Shown: positions 53,201 to 64,000, counted from the stretch's first letter. The stretch is 64,000 nucleotides of DNA from Dasyornis broadbenti (GCA_013397935.1 VZRN01005839.1:3278326-3342325); one strand, 5' to 3'. Numbers and translations: made by a program. Notes: a model not told the origin generated them from the letters alone.

Positions 53201-56200
53201 AGAAAATTATAGAAGTCTTTCCTACACTGAAACAACAGGTCACTTCAAACGCCTTACTAATTGACTTTTCATACCTCAGTCTTTTCAGGTCATTAACCCA
53301 TCTGTCTCCCATCCTTTTTTTGTAGTTGATTTCCTCTTCTTCTTCTACAATTTCACGAATCTTATGTTTTAAATCCGGATCTTGCACTACCACAAAGGTC
53401 CAGGGCTCAGTGTGGGCTCCACTAGGTGAAGTACCTTCATACAAAAACAGGGAAAGATGAAAACCCAGGAAGGAGGGAGGGCAGTGAGAGGTATCAGCTC
53501 TTCCTTGTGAGTTTTCAGGCTGACCAACTGAGCAATAGGAAAGCGGGTGAATGGGATTGGAAGAAAATGACTGACACCAGTCCTGGCAAGTAATCCTGTA
53601 CATTTCTTTCTCAGAGAATGTGAAATCGCATTGAAGAACAAAGGTTAGCCCTTTCATACTGCCGTCTTACAGGAAGCCAAAGTTAAGGATTTGTGAAAAA
53701 TTCCTTTGTAGTTCTTATGATGAGGCAGTAATATGGTGCAATATATGAACACAGCAATGTTAGTGCAAAGCGTTGTACCAAGAGCAGAGCACTGTCTGCA
53801 TACACAGCCAACTCTGACACACGATTCTAGCTAAAGGGTGAAAATAATGGCTTTCAGGAAAGCAAGACTAAGTGACTACCTGCAGGAACCTGTCACTGGC
53901 TGAGAAAGATAAGGAGCTGTACAGCACAGGCATCTGCCATATAGCACACAGGTTTGAGTTTGTTGTCCCAAAGACAGCTGGTGTTTATAGGTGTGCACGT
54001 ATTGAATCTGTACTTGCTCACCCACCAGCACCACTGGAGAATATTTTAACTGCCTAGAGGTTAAAAGTCAGAAACTGAAGAATATAGTTTTCTACACGGG
54101 TTCACAGATACATAGGTTAAGAAGAGTACTTAGATCTCTCTGGTCCCTCATACACATTTAAAAATATTTGAAGATCTTAAACACACACAATATTAAGGAC
54201 TGATTTTAGTATGAGAAACACTGAACGATCAGCCTCAACTATCTTGATATATGATAATGTTTTTATATTGTGAACCTTGCCTCTACTCAGGTTTGGGTAA
54301 AAACTGATGGCATTTATGCTTCCCCTTGTTTTGTTTCTCTCTACGCAGCCCAAAGCTTTCAGGGTTACTAAGTAGTTCATCTGCACGCCAGGCTTGTTTG
54401 CTTTGCTGCATTTGCCAAAACATGCTTAGTGTTTTAATGACTCCTAGTTAATTAGAGGGAGATGGAGACTCATTACAGTGCAGTAACAAAGCTGCTTACA
54501 GTTTTTAAAGGGAAAATAATGCACCTCAAATGTGGAGAATCTTTATATTATTAACCCTGCTAAAGGTTAGAACTGAACTTTTCTCTAAGACAGCTTGGGA
54601 ATATTTTCTATAGTAGCAGGAGCTGGCTCATAGAATAAGAGAAATAACGAGGATCAAAATCACTCCTGGCTGAAGTCAATGTTACTGAAGCAGAGACGAG
54701 ATTAGGCCAGGACATGACAGTAATGATTTGAAACACATAAATGCTCAACAACAACAACAACAAGATAATGAATTTCTGACAGTCAAATAACCTTTAAGAA
54801 GGTCCTCAGCATAACATTCCCGTCATATGCAACAGGAGGCTAGCACTGCTGTTGGAAGGACTGGAAAAGGTTTTTTGTTCTAGATTGAAATTCTTTCCCT
54901 TTATTAAACACCAACCATTTATGTCAACTGAAATATTTTGCATGGCTGAGACAATTTCGTCAATTTGTTGGGGGGAGGGAACCCAAAAAAACCCCCATAC
55001 ATGATAAATATCATCATAATGCATTAAATTTTAAAGCATGTTAAAAACACATGGCTTGACATTTTTAAGAAAACACTTCAATATTTCTATTTGAAAGATG
55101 TCTCAATAAACCACACCTAAATTTTATTTTAATGAACGTCTTTTAAAGGTTGAAAATTAAGTGATTTGTTTCATGCTTCACCCTTGTGGGTGAACTGCAA
55201 ATACAAAGGAATTGGGAGTGCTCCAAACCAGTCTCCAACATAAAGTTATTCAAGCTGAGTAATTTCCAGTCAATCAATGGGTGCTAATTCATTCCAGCTA
55301 CAAGTGAATTTAGGAAAACCGTAAGCAAAATGCCAATTCCCTTGGCTTTTCCACACCACCTTTTTACAGTTACACAGTTGAACAGCAATAATCAGATCAA
55401 TCATAGTTGATCCTTTTTTTCTTTTTTCCCAGACCTTGAACCACTCAGTACATACCTGCTGTTCTGATGACATTATCGATAACCTCCCTGGGGACGGGCT
55501 CATCACTGAGAAACCTGACAGATCTCCTCTTATTTAGAAGCTCGTAAAATGTCTGCGACCTTTTAATCATTTCAGCCTCAGAGTAGTGCTCACCAGTGAA
55601 GGGGACATGGGCAATGTTTTCTTCAAGTCCTTGCCACTCTTCATCACCCTCTGCAAGAAAATACAAGTGGGTGGGGTTTTTTTTGCTGGAGAATGCTGTT
55701 GATATCCTTGGCATTCACACTGCAACGCACTTTGTCCTGCACTGGCATACACCGCACTTCTGCAGCACTGGTGAGGCAAAGTCTGAGGTTCCAGTTGACA
55801 CAACCCATTGATCCCCAGCTCCAGCTACTGAATAAACACCTTGTTTAAATACCAAGAGGCAGGAGGGTCTTGGCTGGTCAAAGCAAATGTGATCCAAAAG
55901 AAGTCATTGCCTTCTCCACTTCAGCCTGCAAACCTGCCTGTAAAAATGGGTTGCAAGCTAAAACAGCAGTTAAAAAGTGGACAGGCTTCCAGCCCACTTT
56001 TCTCAGCGAGTAAGTGTGAACATGTGTGTTCCTTCTTGAGCAGTTTAATAAGAAAAAGAAAAAAAAAAAATCAATTAAATTACTGAAGTTAAAGGGAGAG
56101 CTTAACTACCAATATGTGTAAAATCTCCTCTGAAGAGCTGAATGTCAACTTCTTCCATGTTCATGTTTGATAGCAGAAGCATTGCAAGCTTTGGCTCTGC

Positions 56201-59200
56201 AGAAATGTGACTTTGTGGTTAAGCTCTTTGGTTTCCCAATACTTTCAGCATAAGAGGAAATGGATGTCAGGCATCTATACCTAGGATAACAACATATCAA
56301 ATGTAGGATATTGTGTTTCTTGTCTTTAATTTAAGAACTCAAAATGGTTCCCTATTTCACAGAAATCTGTCTGTTTCTATTGCAAAATGAATCTTTTGTT
56401 GTCTCTGAGGTCTCTTTCTCCCCTATATTCCTAGAAACAGCAGGGATAGCATATTTTTGCCTCTATGATGTGGAAGTTAAAGCCATTTAAATGCTGCATT
56501 TTGACTAGTCAATAGTATTGAGCAATCTGCTACGGAGAGCTGAGTCAGGAAAAAATATTCCAGTTCTTTTTCAGTTGCTATTAAGCTATTATTCCCAAAT
56601 CATAGCAATCTCCAGCACAAATTCAAACAGCAATTACTTCTGTGTTTTAGTAGTATGCTGTTGCCTTAGAGACCAGGCTGATTTTTTGTTCACTTTAAAA
56701 GCAGTGAAATACTCACAAGTGTGGCTCAGCCTTTATTTCACAAAGGGTGAAATAAATCCAGTTTCATACATTGAATCTAAACTGAAAGGTTCTGGACCTC
56801 AAACAACACACATTTCATTTTGCATTCAAAGAATTCACCCTGAGAATTTGTTTTGTTTAGCATTTCATGCCTGTGTTAAGCACTCTTGGTCACAGTCTGC
56901 AAGGACCTGGTTCCACGTTAATGGAAAGCAGTGGCCCCCTGTAAAAATTATTTGTGTAGCCATCTTGCACACTCAAAAAGTAAAAGGGTGCCTCTGGATA
57001 ATATTCCCTTTGTGGTTTACACTAAGTAGTGATGAGTGCTTGCTTGTTTTGTAGTGTGGGGGTTTTTTCCCATGTAAGTGGAAGAGAAGAAAAGAAGTGA
57101 AACTGCTGCTTGGTCAAGAAAGTTCAGCTTAATAATGAGGTGAAAAAGTAAACGTACTTTCAAAGATTTTGAACATGGGACAAAGGTGAGACAGCTACTG
57201 AGAATGAAAAATCTTAATATATTCAGCATGGACATACTGGCTGAAGCAGAAGAACCCAGAAGTGAGGGAACTGACACACAAAACCAAAACTCTCCTGGCT
57301 TTTTTTTTTTTCCCAATAAATTCATCTATTATATTTTCTTTTTCACCGTGTGTCTGCCATTCTTTCTTAACAGTTAACATTATCCATATGCTAACTTAAA
57401 ATCATTATCAGCACCATCTGTTTAGTGCATGCTCTCTATATCTTTAATTGCTGTGTTTAGACATACTTCTGCTTGTATGGTCACGTTACACAATAACACG
57501 AGTGTCTTGTTTACATCTCTGTGTATTCCACCACTTGATGGACAACAGACATCCTGCTAGAAAATCTATTATCTTGTTAGCCACATTCTCAAGATTGCCA
57601 TCAATTCTGTTGCCCATTTACAGTAGTCATCAAGCTTCCTGCCTTTTAAGCAAATCTGAAACGGTTTTGGCTCAGACATCCCAAATGGAATCTCATTTTA
57701 AAAGTACTATTTTTCTATCTCTATCAGAAAGTCCTCTCTAGATACATTTTAGGATGACGACTGTGTTCTTCCCAGCAGTCCATATGTGAGGTTATAATCT
57801 GCCTGCAAATCATGTAATAAATTTACCTCTGTTTGAAGCATGAGTTCCTTATAACAAATTCACACTGAGAAGAGTAAGTTGTCATTTCACTTCTGTTGGC
57901 TGCTTATTTTACCTACACTGATGCTTCTCTGTGTTGTTGGCTTCCAGTTGTATGTCATTAAGAAATTTCATTTGTACCCTCCTTGGTTTTATGCAAAGAT
58001 GACTACATAATATTAACAGTTGGTCCTGAGACTGATCCTTGAGAAACCACAGTCAAGACCACTACGCTTGCTTTCCAAACAAGTTTCTTCTCTAGGGAAT
58101 TGTTTCCTAAGCATGTAATTCCTCTCTAATTCTCTTTTCCAGTGTAAAGACATGATGCATAGGAAAAAAATTGTATGTAAAGAAAGCTTTCAGATTTTTG
58201 GAGTTAAATGCTGGGTAACTGACCCTGGGGGGCTTTTGTTTGATTAATGGCAGACTGCTACAAAATGGGCCACTACAGGAATCCCAGTAGTGAATCCAAC
58301 CCTGAACTGAATGTGACTAATAGGGAACTAAAAGAGATGGATTACCCTACTAGTGGGATATAAATAGTGGTTAGCAGGCTGATCCTGGAAACCTCAAGAG
58401 AGGGGCAGGGATCTTCAGCAAAAGTAGCAAGTTGGAGAGGGGCAGACCCTGGAAGAAAGAATCCATGAAAATATTGTGAAAATTACCTCAAACTGGAATA
58501 TTGTTGCAGAAGGTTTCTTAACATCTTCAGAGAAATAGAATGGCAGTTTTATAAAGAGAAGACCGAGTATAACAAAAGCTGAAAGGTCATTTGGTTGTTA
58601 TCCATAAACCATGGGAGGGAATATACCAGAGCTGGAAGAGAATCCTTTAAAATTAAGAGGACGGAACAGATAAAATAGGTATACAGTAGTATTAAATAAG
58701 TTTGGGCAGACAGGAAGGTAGAGGAGGGTTTTTAACCCATAGCATGAAATTCTGGACCAGCCTTTCTGCAAGAGGGCGGAAAAAGGGTCACAAAAGTCCA
58801 GTTTTCATGGTCATTCAGCTGATGACAAAGGCTGGATGTGTCTACAGAAGCAGGAAGATAAAACACAGTAATTCATCTTGTCCATCTAAGTCCTATGTTC
58901 CTAATTGATACAAAATATGAACCGTCATTGAAATGGAAATTTAAATTGCTACTGCCTCATTCATGGCAGTAGTATACTATTAAGATATGGGAAGTCTTTG
59001 AAACTGGGGAGAGGAGAAATGCTTTTAAGTGGGACAGGTCTATTATAAGAAGCATCACAAGTAACCAGCAGAGCATTTGCAGAAGAAATGGAATATTTGG
59101 GACTTTGTGCATTGCTCTGTAGTCCTTAAGTAGAGTGCTTCACCAGTGTCCCCACAATTAAATATGTAGTAATAAAATGCCTTTGCTATTAATCTCTGCA

Positions 59201-62200
59201 AGTGATCCCCAGAATAACAAGGATACAAATATAATTCAGCCTCATCTTTCACACCACTATGAGTTGGGTATGTATTTACCGTATCCATCAGTTGTATGGC
59301 TCTGAATACATGACCAAAAAAATGATCAATATATATTAAGCTCTCCAGGCTAAAGACTAAAGTTGCTTTTGCAATAGTCCAGGTCTATCCTGAAGCAATG
59401 GGCGACAAGGTACCACCACTTTGGGATAAGATGCCTGCTACTATAAGGAAGCCCTTGTGACACATCATTCAAAGCAAGGCTGAAGAAACATCTTTTCATC
59501 TGTATCTAACTGGTCTAATTACACATGGCCTAATGCAAGACACAGCCAGATATACACATACAGAGCAGCCTTGCCAATCCACAGCACAACAGTCTCTCAT
59601 TCTAGACCTTATAAATGAAGGGAAAAGTTACAGGATAGATGGGCATGCAAACAAATCTGAAGTACTGCCAGTGAAAGCATTAAATAAATGTACTGAGTTC
59701 TTTGCACTTAACAAAAGAACTGGGTTGCTGGCTGCTCCGAGAAACATCCATCTCTTCAGCCATGGGAAGCAGAACACAGACAAGCCCAGGAGCACTTGGC
59801 CCTCACCATTCTACCCTTCATTGCCAATAAGTGACCCTGCTGAGTCTGCCCAAGCAGTTCAGCTACTTACACTGAATGCTCTGCTGCTCAAAGGTATGTC
59901 CTTCTCATGCGAAACGTCCTTGACGGTTCCACTTGAAGGAACACTCGTGGGACTGATGTCTACAAGTCAGGTCAGTACTTTTCTAGCAGAGTGCTCTCAC
60001 TCTTTCAGCAAATAGACCTTGCTTTGGTCAGGGACGTGAATCAAAAGACTTGGTCTTCAGCTGCCCCTCCCTGTTTAGGGGACTGTTGAAAATTCAGCTT
60101 GTTCAGCTTATTCTAGGGCAGCCCTAGATTCTAGCTTTAGACAAGGCCTTAAGAATGCTTCATCTTACCTAACTCAAATTCTCTTCAGAGGAACTTTAAA
60201 CAAAAGCCAGCTTGAGACATTTAAGAAGAAATGAGCTTGTCTGTAAAGTACGATACATTAATAAAATAGCAGAATTTACACAGCAGGTAAAGTATTCTTT
60301 ACTATATAAAAAAAAAAAAAAATCTCTGTTTACATCTATGTTTCCATTTCAACATCTAGTGCAGTCCGTGAAAATTTTAACACTGGCAACAAGCTTAATG
60401 TTTTGATCATTAATTATAGTTTCAGCAGAGTAGCAGATCCTTACTAACCCTTCTACTCCTCCTTGCTACTCTTCTCACTTAGGCTGGGCTTTCCCCTACT
60501 AAAGAAAAACTTCCCTAAGAATGATGAAGTTATTTTAATATTTCTAGAGATAAAAGACACGACTGTTTTGCAAAGACATTGGTTTGAATCACACACCATT
60601 AAGAGAAAGATGATTATTTGTTGCTGTAAGCAAAATATCAAGAAAACCTAATTTAGTATTGGAGGACGTGGTAAATTGAGAAAGGTTCTATTTAAAAGCA
60701 AATAAAACTTTTAGCAATAGTACCAACATGCCTACCAGTCAAAATTTTTTGCAAGCAGTTTTAAACTAGTACAGTTTTGAATTTAGTACCTGAATAAAAG
60801 GGAAAACAACACATAAAAGATTGAAATTTTATATATCAAGCTGTGGCAGTGAGGCTCCTTGTTAAGAGCTAATAGGTTTGTTTATGCAGAAGATCGTTAT
60901 TTTTAAACTGATAGAAACAGCTATGGTCCAAGATGCTAATTCATAGATTATCATTTGAACTACCCACAGGAATTTTAATTTGCAGCAATTTAGCTGAACA
61001 AGTAAGCCATTAGTGACAAAGAAATTATGGGCTAATTTTATACAGAAACTATTTTGCATTGAACTAAGGAGGATACAACACATGAACTAATTTTTAAAGA
61101 AATTTTATATATTTGGAAAATAGTCAACAGGGTTTAAACCCTTCCTGATGTTTTTGGAAACTGATACACAACATTAATTCAAAGTACACTGAATACTCTA
61201 AAAATGGTTCTTAGAAATAGGTCTATGTGCAGAAGAACAATGTAAATTTTAAGATTCCTAGAAGCAGACTGAGGGAAAATGTCATTATGGGGAAAAAATA
61301 AACCAGACAAACCCCTCAAAAAGCCTTTGAAATCAGCTTGAAGGAGAAAAAAAAAAAGGAAAAATAGCTGTATTAACTACAACTTTAAAAACTTCATAGG
61401 AACAGAACCCTGTAGATTTTTATTTCACAAGGAAATAAAGTGAGTTTATGGAGGATAGTTAGGAAGTAAGAAGGAAGGGTACATTTTGTGCTTACATTTT
61501 TGTCCAAGCTGTGAATCAGAAACAGCTACTGAAAATAAAGGGTATTCTTTATAAAGTTACTGAAAATAAAGGGTATGCCTTCAAATATGCAGCTGAATGA
61601 ACAGATTAGCACCATTACCATGTTTTGTTCTTAAATATTTGATCAACACAGCTCCCAATAAAACTGTTACGGATATTCTCAGAAGCCACAAATGGAGGAC
61701 CTTTGTAAGAACAGTAATAAACCCATTTCCAACTTCTTAGGAATGCTGAGACCAAATATGTAACATTGGGTGATAAAGTGGGATGAGTTGCAGAGAGATA
61801 CTCTCTGCTCAGGTCTTCCCTTTGCTCACACTAAAAAGGCCTGGGAAGAGGCTGGGGGGAATTCAGCAGGATCTCCTCTCTTTCCTTGCACTGGCCATAG
61901 AGTCCCCCATAGGTCTGAGATCTGCTGTACAGAGGAACAGACAGGAGTCTTTGAGAATATATTTTATATATATATACACATATATATATGTATATTGCAC
62001 TCTGATCTATGGGATCTGGAGGGAATAGAGATTTACACCACGAGTGACACGACATGCGGACTGCCTCCTTCCTGGGAGCTCACAGGCTCAGGGAGCACCA
62101 GCAGCGTTGCACTGTGCATTGCTGTCACTGTGGAGAAGTCCAGAAGATTGCACCTCTTTTATCCTTCTCAGCAGATAAAATTCAAACAACAAAAGTGTTT

Positions 62201-62400
62201 GGGATAAGATTTTTCTTACCTTCTTCTTCTAAGGGATGGTCAGTGCCATCTTTTAAATCTTCATCCACCCATGGGCGAGACGGATGCTTGCTTTTAGCAT
62301 CACATTTTTCCTTCTCTCCATTAGTCTTCTTCATTATTACCCCAATCAAAACACATATAATGGCTATAAAGACTGGGGTGAGGGAAGAAAAGAGTGCCAT
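50025..62400 (-). CDS. IYD: Iodotyrosine deiodinase, complete five-exon gene (coding span)
   Basis: The protein is a membrane-anchored FMN flavoprotein of the nitroreductase superfamily. In the thyroid it uses NADPH-derived electrons to strip iodide from mono- and diiodotyrosine so that iodide can be reused for hormone synthesis. Coding exons are 62220-62400, 55456-55650, 53275-53434, 51904-52060 and 50025-50207. They total 876 nt, or 291 residues plus stop, close to the roughly 289 of human IYD. Residues 5-23 form one N-terminal membrane segment, followed by a linker with PWVDEDLKD. Expected catalytic-domain residues are present: RRSVR at 102-106 for the FMN phosphate, Glu159, Tyr163 and Lys184 of the substrate lid, Thr241 near the flavin and Arg281. 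Every junction is GT-AG and in phase. There is no frameshift or premature stop, so the gene looks functional. Identification is by recognition of the family, not by a search. Confidence 0.97.
50208..51903 (-). other. IYD: IYD intron 4
   Basis: This GT-AG intron is about 1.7 kb and has phase 0. It holds a plus-strand CR1 3'-end fragment near 50574-50640. A T run at 51470-51479 is otherwise the only low-complexity feature. Confidence 0.93.
50574..50640 (+). mobile_element. CR1 LINE 3'-end fragment in IYD intron 4
   Basis: The plus strand reads like the tail of an avian CR1 element: GGTCGGACTAGATGACCTT, then a diverged 'ccattccaa' segment, ending CCATGATTCTGTGATC with the typical 8-bp terminal repeat. 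It lies opposite to the gene. It is 5'-truncated, as nearly all CR1 copies are, and diverged. Confidence 0.75.
51904..52060 (-). CDS. IYD: IYD coding exon 4
   Basis: This 157-nt exon supplies the last base of Arg179 and residues 180-231. It begins TNWIKEYLDTAPYLILIFKQ, where Lys184 is the third substrate-clamping residue, and ends EISVSIACGILLAALQ, a helix at the dimer and flavin site. It has no ATG-initiated ORF of its own because the correct frame lacks a usable Met. I read it directly from the minus strand, with acceptor TTTTGCAG and donor GCAG/GTATGT. The exon ends on a codon boundary (phase 0). Confidence 0.97.
52061..53274 (-). other. IYD: IYD intron 3
   Basis: This GT-AG intron is about 1.2 kb and has phase 2. 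It is AT-rich, and I see no repeat or nested gene in it. Confidence 0.93.
53275..53434 (-). CDS. IYD: IYD coding exon 3 (substrate lid)
   Basis: This 160-nt exon completes Gly126 and encodes residues 127-178 and two bases of Arg179. It contains SGAHTEPWTFVVV, a core nitroreductase-fold strand, and the acidic helix EEEEEINYKKRMG. Glu159 and Tyr163 there match the residues that clamp the iodotyrosine zwitterion over the flavin. The acceptor is GTATGAAG/G, weak at its last four bases but behind a pyrimidine run, and it is the only one that joins exon 2 in phase. The donor is TGAG/GTATGA. An open frame continues through the flanking introns without meaning. Confidence 0.97.
53435..55455 (-). other. 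IYD: IYD intron 2
   Basis: This GT-AG intron is about 2.0 kb and has phase 1. It contains a short CAA repeat at 54746-54763 and a small G-run with neighbouring C-run near 54970-55000. No RNA gene or nested coding region was seen. Confidence 0.93.
54746..54763 (+). repeat. (CAA)n microsatellite
   Basis: This is a short perfect trinucleotide repeat within IYD intron 2. Confidence 0.9.
55456..55650 (-). CDS. IYD: IYD coding exon 2 (FMN phosphate-binding segment)
   Basis: This 195-nt exon completes codon 61, encodes residues 62-125 and gives the first base of codon 126. It holds YELLNKRRSVRFLSDEPVP, in which Arg102, Arg103 and Ser104 correspond to the residues that grip the FMN phosphate in IYD structures, and then EVIDNVIRTAG. 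The acceptor is TTTTCTTGCAG and the donor GCAG/GTATGT. The phase-1 junction rebuilds the glycine of RTAGTSPSGAH with exon 3, the expected family sequence. Confidence 0.97.
56518..57054 (+). other. Unrecognised 178-codon ORF antisense in IYD intron 1
   Basis: This is the longest ATG ORF of the window that does not overlap an IYD exon or a CR1 copy. It lies on the strand opposite IYD, inside intron 1. I recognise no domain: no signal peptide, no repeated motif, mixed hydrophobic stretches and biased use of Ser, Leu and Phe as in AT-rich noncoding DNA. In about 128 kb of both-strand sequence one such ORF by chance is not surprising. I would not call it a gene without transcript evidence. Confidence 0.12.
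57930..58085 (-). mobile_element. Old CR1/L3-like LINE relic in IYD intron 1
   Basis: The phrases TTGGTCCTGAGACTGATCC and TTGAGAAACCAC, preceded by 'cattaagaaatttcat', match in order the reverse complement of the well-known CR1/L3 segment. That segment reads roughly 'ggtcccagtactgatccctgagg'. The copy is heavily diverged and boundaries are approximate; the relic may extend left towards 57480. Confidence 0.4.
59533..60015 (+). other. Unrecognised 160-codon ORF antisense in IYD intron 1
   Basis: This is an open frame on the plus strand within IYD intron 1. The translation is compositionally less AT-driven than its surroundings, with many Ser, Thr, Pro and Lys residues, but shows no domain I recognise. 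There is no strong Kozak context, signal peptide or obvious splice partner. It is probably a chance ORF, or part of an unrecognised transcript or relic. Confidence 0.12.
61527..61576 (+). repeat. Two identical 19-bp direct repeats
   Basis: TACTGAAAATAAAGGGTAT occurs at 61527-61545 and again at 61558-61576, 31 bp apart. It is a local duplication in IYD intron 1. Confidence 0.92.
61957..61996. repeat. TA/CA-rich microsatellite
   Basis: The tract consists of TATATA units interrupted by CACA. It lies about 220 bp inside IYD intron 1 from the exon 1 donor. Confidence 0.9.
62220..62400 (-). CDS. IYD: IYD coding exon 1 (membrane anchor and linker)
   Basis: This exon encodes residues 1-60 plus the first base of codon 61. 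The start is the ATG at 62400-62398, with G at -3 and G at +4, a good Kozak context. It opens with MALFSSLTPVFIAII, a hydrophobic anchor directly after the Met as in other IYD proteins. The reading frame stays open upstream to another ATG at 62508, which would add 36 residues before the anchor. I rejected that start because the family anchor sits at the N terminus. The acidic, charged linker follows, containing PWVDEDLKD, a strongly conserved IYD stretch. The donor is GAAG/GTAAGA at 62219 and leaves phase 1. Confidence 0.94.
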
Positions 62401-64000
62401 GACTATGGAAATGTGGTGCCTTTCTTCCAAGTACAGTAATTTCTCATGAAAAGGAGAGGCTGACGAGGGAAGAGCAGCAAGGCAGTAAGCAAAAAGGGGT
62501 GGACCCAAGGGTCAGTCCTCCACCCTATCTCGCTTCTACTTTTCAGACACCGCCCCCACAATCTAATCTGCGATGGGGTCCTGCTGTTAATAAACAGCTA
62601 CTGCTGTTAAAAAAACTCCAGACTCAGGTTTATATATTTTCTGGGAATAAGCAGCTTATAAACAGCAAGCAGAGGCGCTGACCACACACATAAATGCTGT
62701 CCAGTGCAAAATAAATTTAAAAAGCTCCAAGGTCTTTCTAAACTCCAGACTGAGGCAAAGGACTTCTCCCCTCTTATTTTTATTGTTATGGTCATCCCAA
62801 TAATCTTCCTTGTAACAGTGATTATGAGAAGACTCAAATGGGAATATGACTTTTAAAAACTAATGCCACCTCTTCAATGTTTAACCCATAAAATTAGTAA
62901 TTTTACGTGTATCCCAGGAATGCAGAATATCACCAATTGAAAATCAGCTTGCAGCACCACTCTCAGCTATGTAAATAGGTCATTAGAACAGATAAGTAAA
63001 GGGGCAGCATTACCTTGATATAAATAATGAGTGAGACAATGCACAGAACCCTGTGTTCATCATGGATGTTCAGTTCCGGGGAAACTGAAAAGAAGAATTC
63101 AAGGAATCAAAGTAAAAAAAAATGTGATGGCTGCAGCGAGTTTTAAGGCCATGTTTCAGCATCTTATCGAAGTTATAAAACCAATGGGTTTTATAATCCA
63201 ATAGTGGCCAAAGTCTAAATGCTTAACTCATGTCTTACCTCAGCTGCTTGGGAACTGAACCAACACAGCAGCACTGAATGGCTGTCTTTATCTGGGGCTG
63301 TTGGGACAGCTGGGTAATGAAATGTCAGATGGCAGTGGGTGTTGAGGGCTGTGCTGGAGAGCAGGGTGCAGGGGTAGTGACTGCATGCAGTCACCAATGC
63401 CCATCAACCCTTCTTAGCATCTGCTGAGCACCATCCTTGCCAAGCCTTATCTCGTGCCGTACAGTGCCATTTCTGATGTCCCAGCATCCAAGGCAAGTTA
63501 ATCTGAATTTGGAAGAAGCCCCCCCCAAGATAAGTAGGAGCAGTTGTGAGTGTAGCCATGCCAGGAGATGGTGAGTCCCAGGGCACACCAGCACTGCAGC
63601 TGGCACCTGCAGGGGCTCATTGCAGTCCCTGCCTGGGGACTCAACATGAAAACCTGCCTTTCATCAACGTGAAAACCAGGACACAAAGGGGAGAGAGAAG
63701 TTGGGGTATGCACAGATTTCATCCTGACAGGTTCTCAGTCCATGCCCTACCACTCATGCCTCTCACCCCACCAGTTTTGCAGCACTGGGCACACGCTCAT
63801 TGGTCCCGTTTGACACTGTCACTCCAAGAGCTCCCCACCGTCCAATGCTCCAGCAGATACTGCCAGCTGCCTTGAGGATTGGTCTGTGTGATGGGAAGCA
63901 CAGATTCATGACCAGGTTGCTGCACGAGAAGAGGAATGTGTGACCACACTGGCTGGCCACACACAATGATAGGCCGACAGTCCAGACATGAATCCTCTTT
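62401..64000. other. IYD 5' UTR and upstream flank
   Basis: The first 100-150 nt upstream of the start codon are probably 5' UTR, with the frame open. A GC box lies near 62550, and the word CTGCTGTTAA occurs twice at about 62581-62612. Beyond that I see only short overlapping ORFs (63.2-63.97 kb) without recognisable domains. No exon of a neighbouring gene was recognised. Confidence 0.5.
62540..62565 (-). promoter_or_regulatory. GC box upstream of IYD start
   Basis: The minus strand reads GTGGGGGCGGTG here, an Sp1/KLF-type GC box about 150 nt upstream of the IYD start codon in otherwise AT-rich DNA. A promoter role is inferred from position only. I did not find a convincing TATA box at the right spacing. 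Confidence 0.3.

Larger units (their letters stand above)
55651..62219 (-). other. IYD: IYD intron 1
   Basis: This GT-AG intron of about 6.6 kb is the largest of the gene. It holds an old CR1/L3-like relic (about 57930-58085), a TA-rich microsatellite (61957-61996), a 19-bp direct repeat near 61550 and two long plus-strand ORFs (56518-57054 and 59533-60015) that I do not recognise as genes. The rest shows no structure I can name. Confidence 0.9.

Noticed and set aside
53136..53657. 173-codon minus-strand ORF
   Set aside because: It is IYD exon 3 plus read-through into both flanking introns. Only 53275-53434 is coding.

Overview
This is vertebrate nuclear DNA: AT-rich, intron-rich, CpG-poor and full of chance ORFs, with no operons, rRNA genes or phage. 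The retroelements point to a bird. There are several CR1 LINE fragments with the avian CR1 3' end and its 8-bp terminal repeats. One tRNA-Ile-derived SINE with a CR1 tail resembles TguSINE1 of songbirds, so a passerine is my best guess. That taxonomic step rests on family knowledge, not on a search.

One gene can be reconstructed completely: IYD, iodotyrosine deiodinase, on the minus strand. Its five coding exons lie between 62400 (start codon) and 50025 (stop), every intron is GT-AG, and the phases join exactly to 876 nt, giving a 291-residue protein. A candidate 3' UTR runs to an ATTAAA signal near 49655. The gene recycles iodide in the thyroid by removing iodine from mono- and diiodotyrosine.

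Layout: 1-48180 is mostly intergenic DNA downstream of IYD, containing the SINE (9116-9257), a CR1 copy (13991-14395), simple repeats, a GC-rich block (14780-15070) and one well-formed but unrecognised cysteine-rich candidate exon on the minus strand (33504-33707). At 48181-48970 are two adjacent antisense CR1 copies, followed by a short CpG-dense block (49070-49205). IYD then fills 49650-62400, and its introns hold another CR1 3' end, an older CR1/L3-like relic and chance ORFs. The remaining 62401-64000 is IYD 5' flank.

In mammals the neighbour downstream of IYD is PLEKHG1 and the upstream one is PPP1R14C. No exon of either was recognised here, so the left part is probably the IYD-PLEKHG1 interval. 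I found no clear new system. The most interesting leads are the cysteine-rich candidate exon, the tRNA-Ile SINE and the CpG block beside the IYD 3' end.
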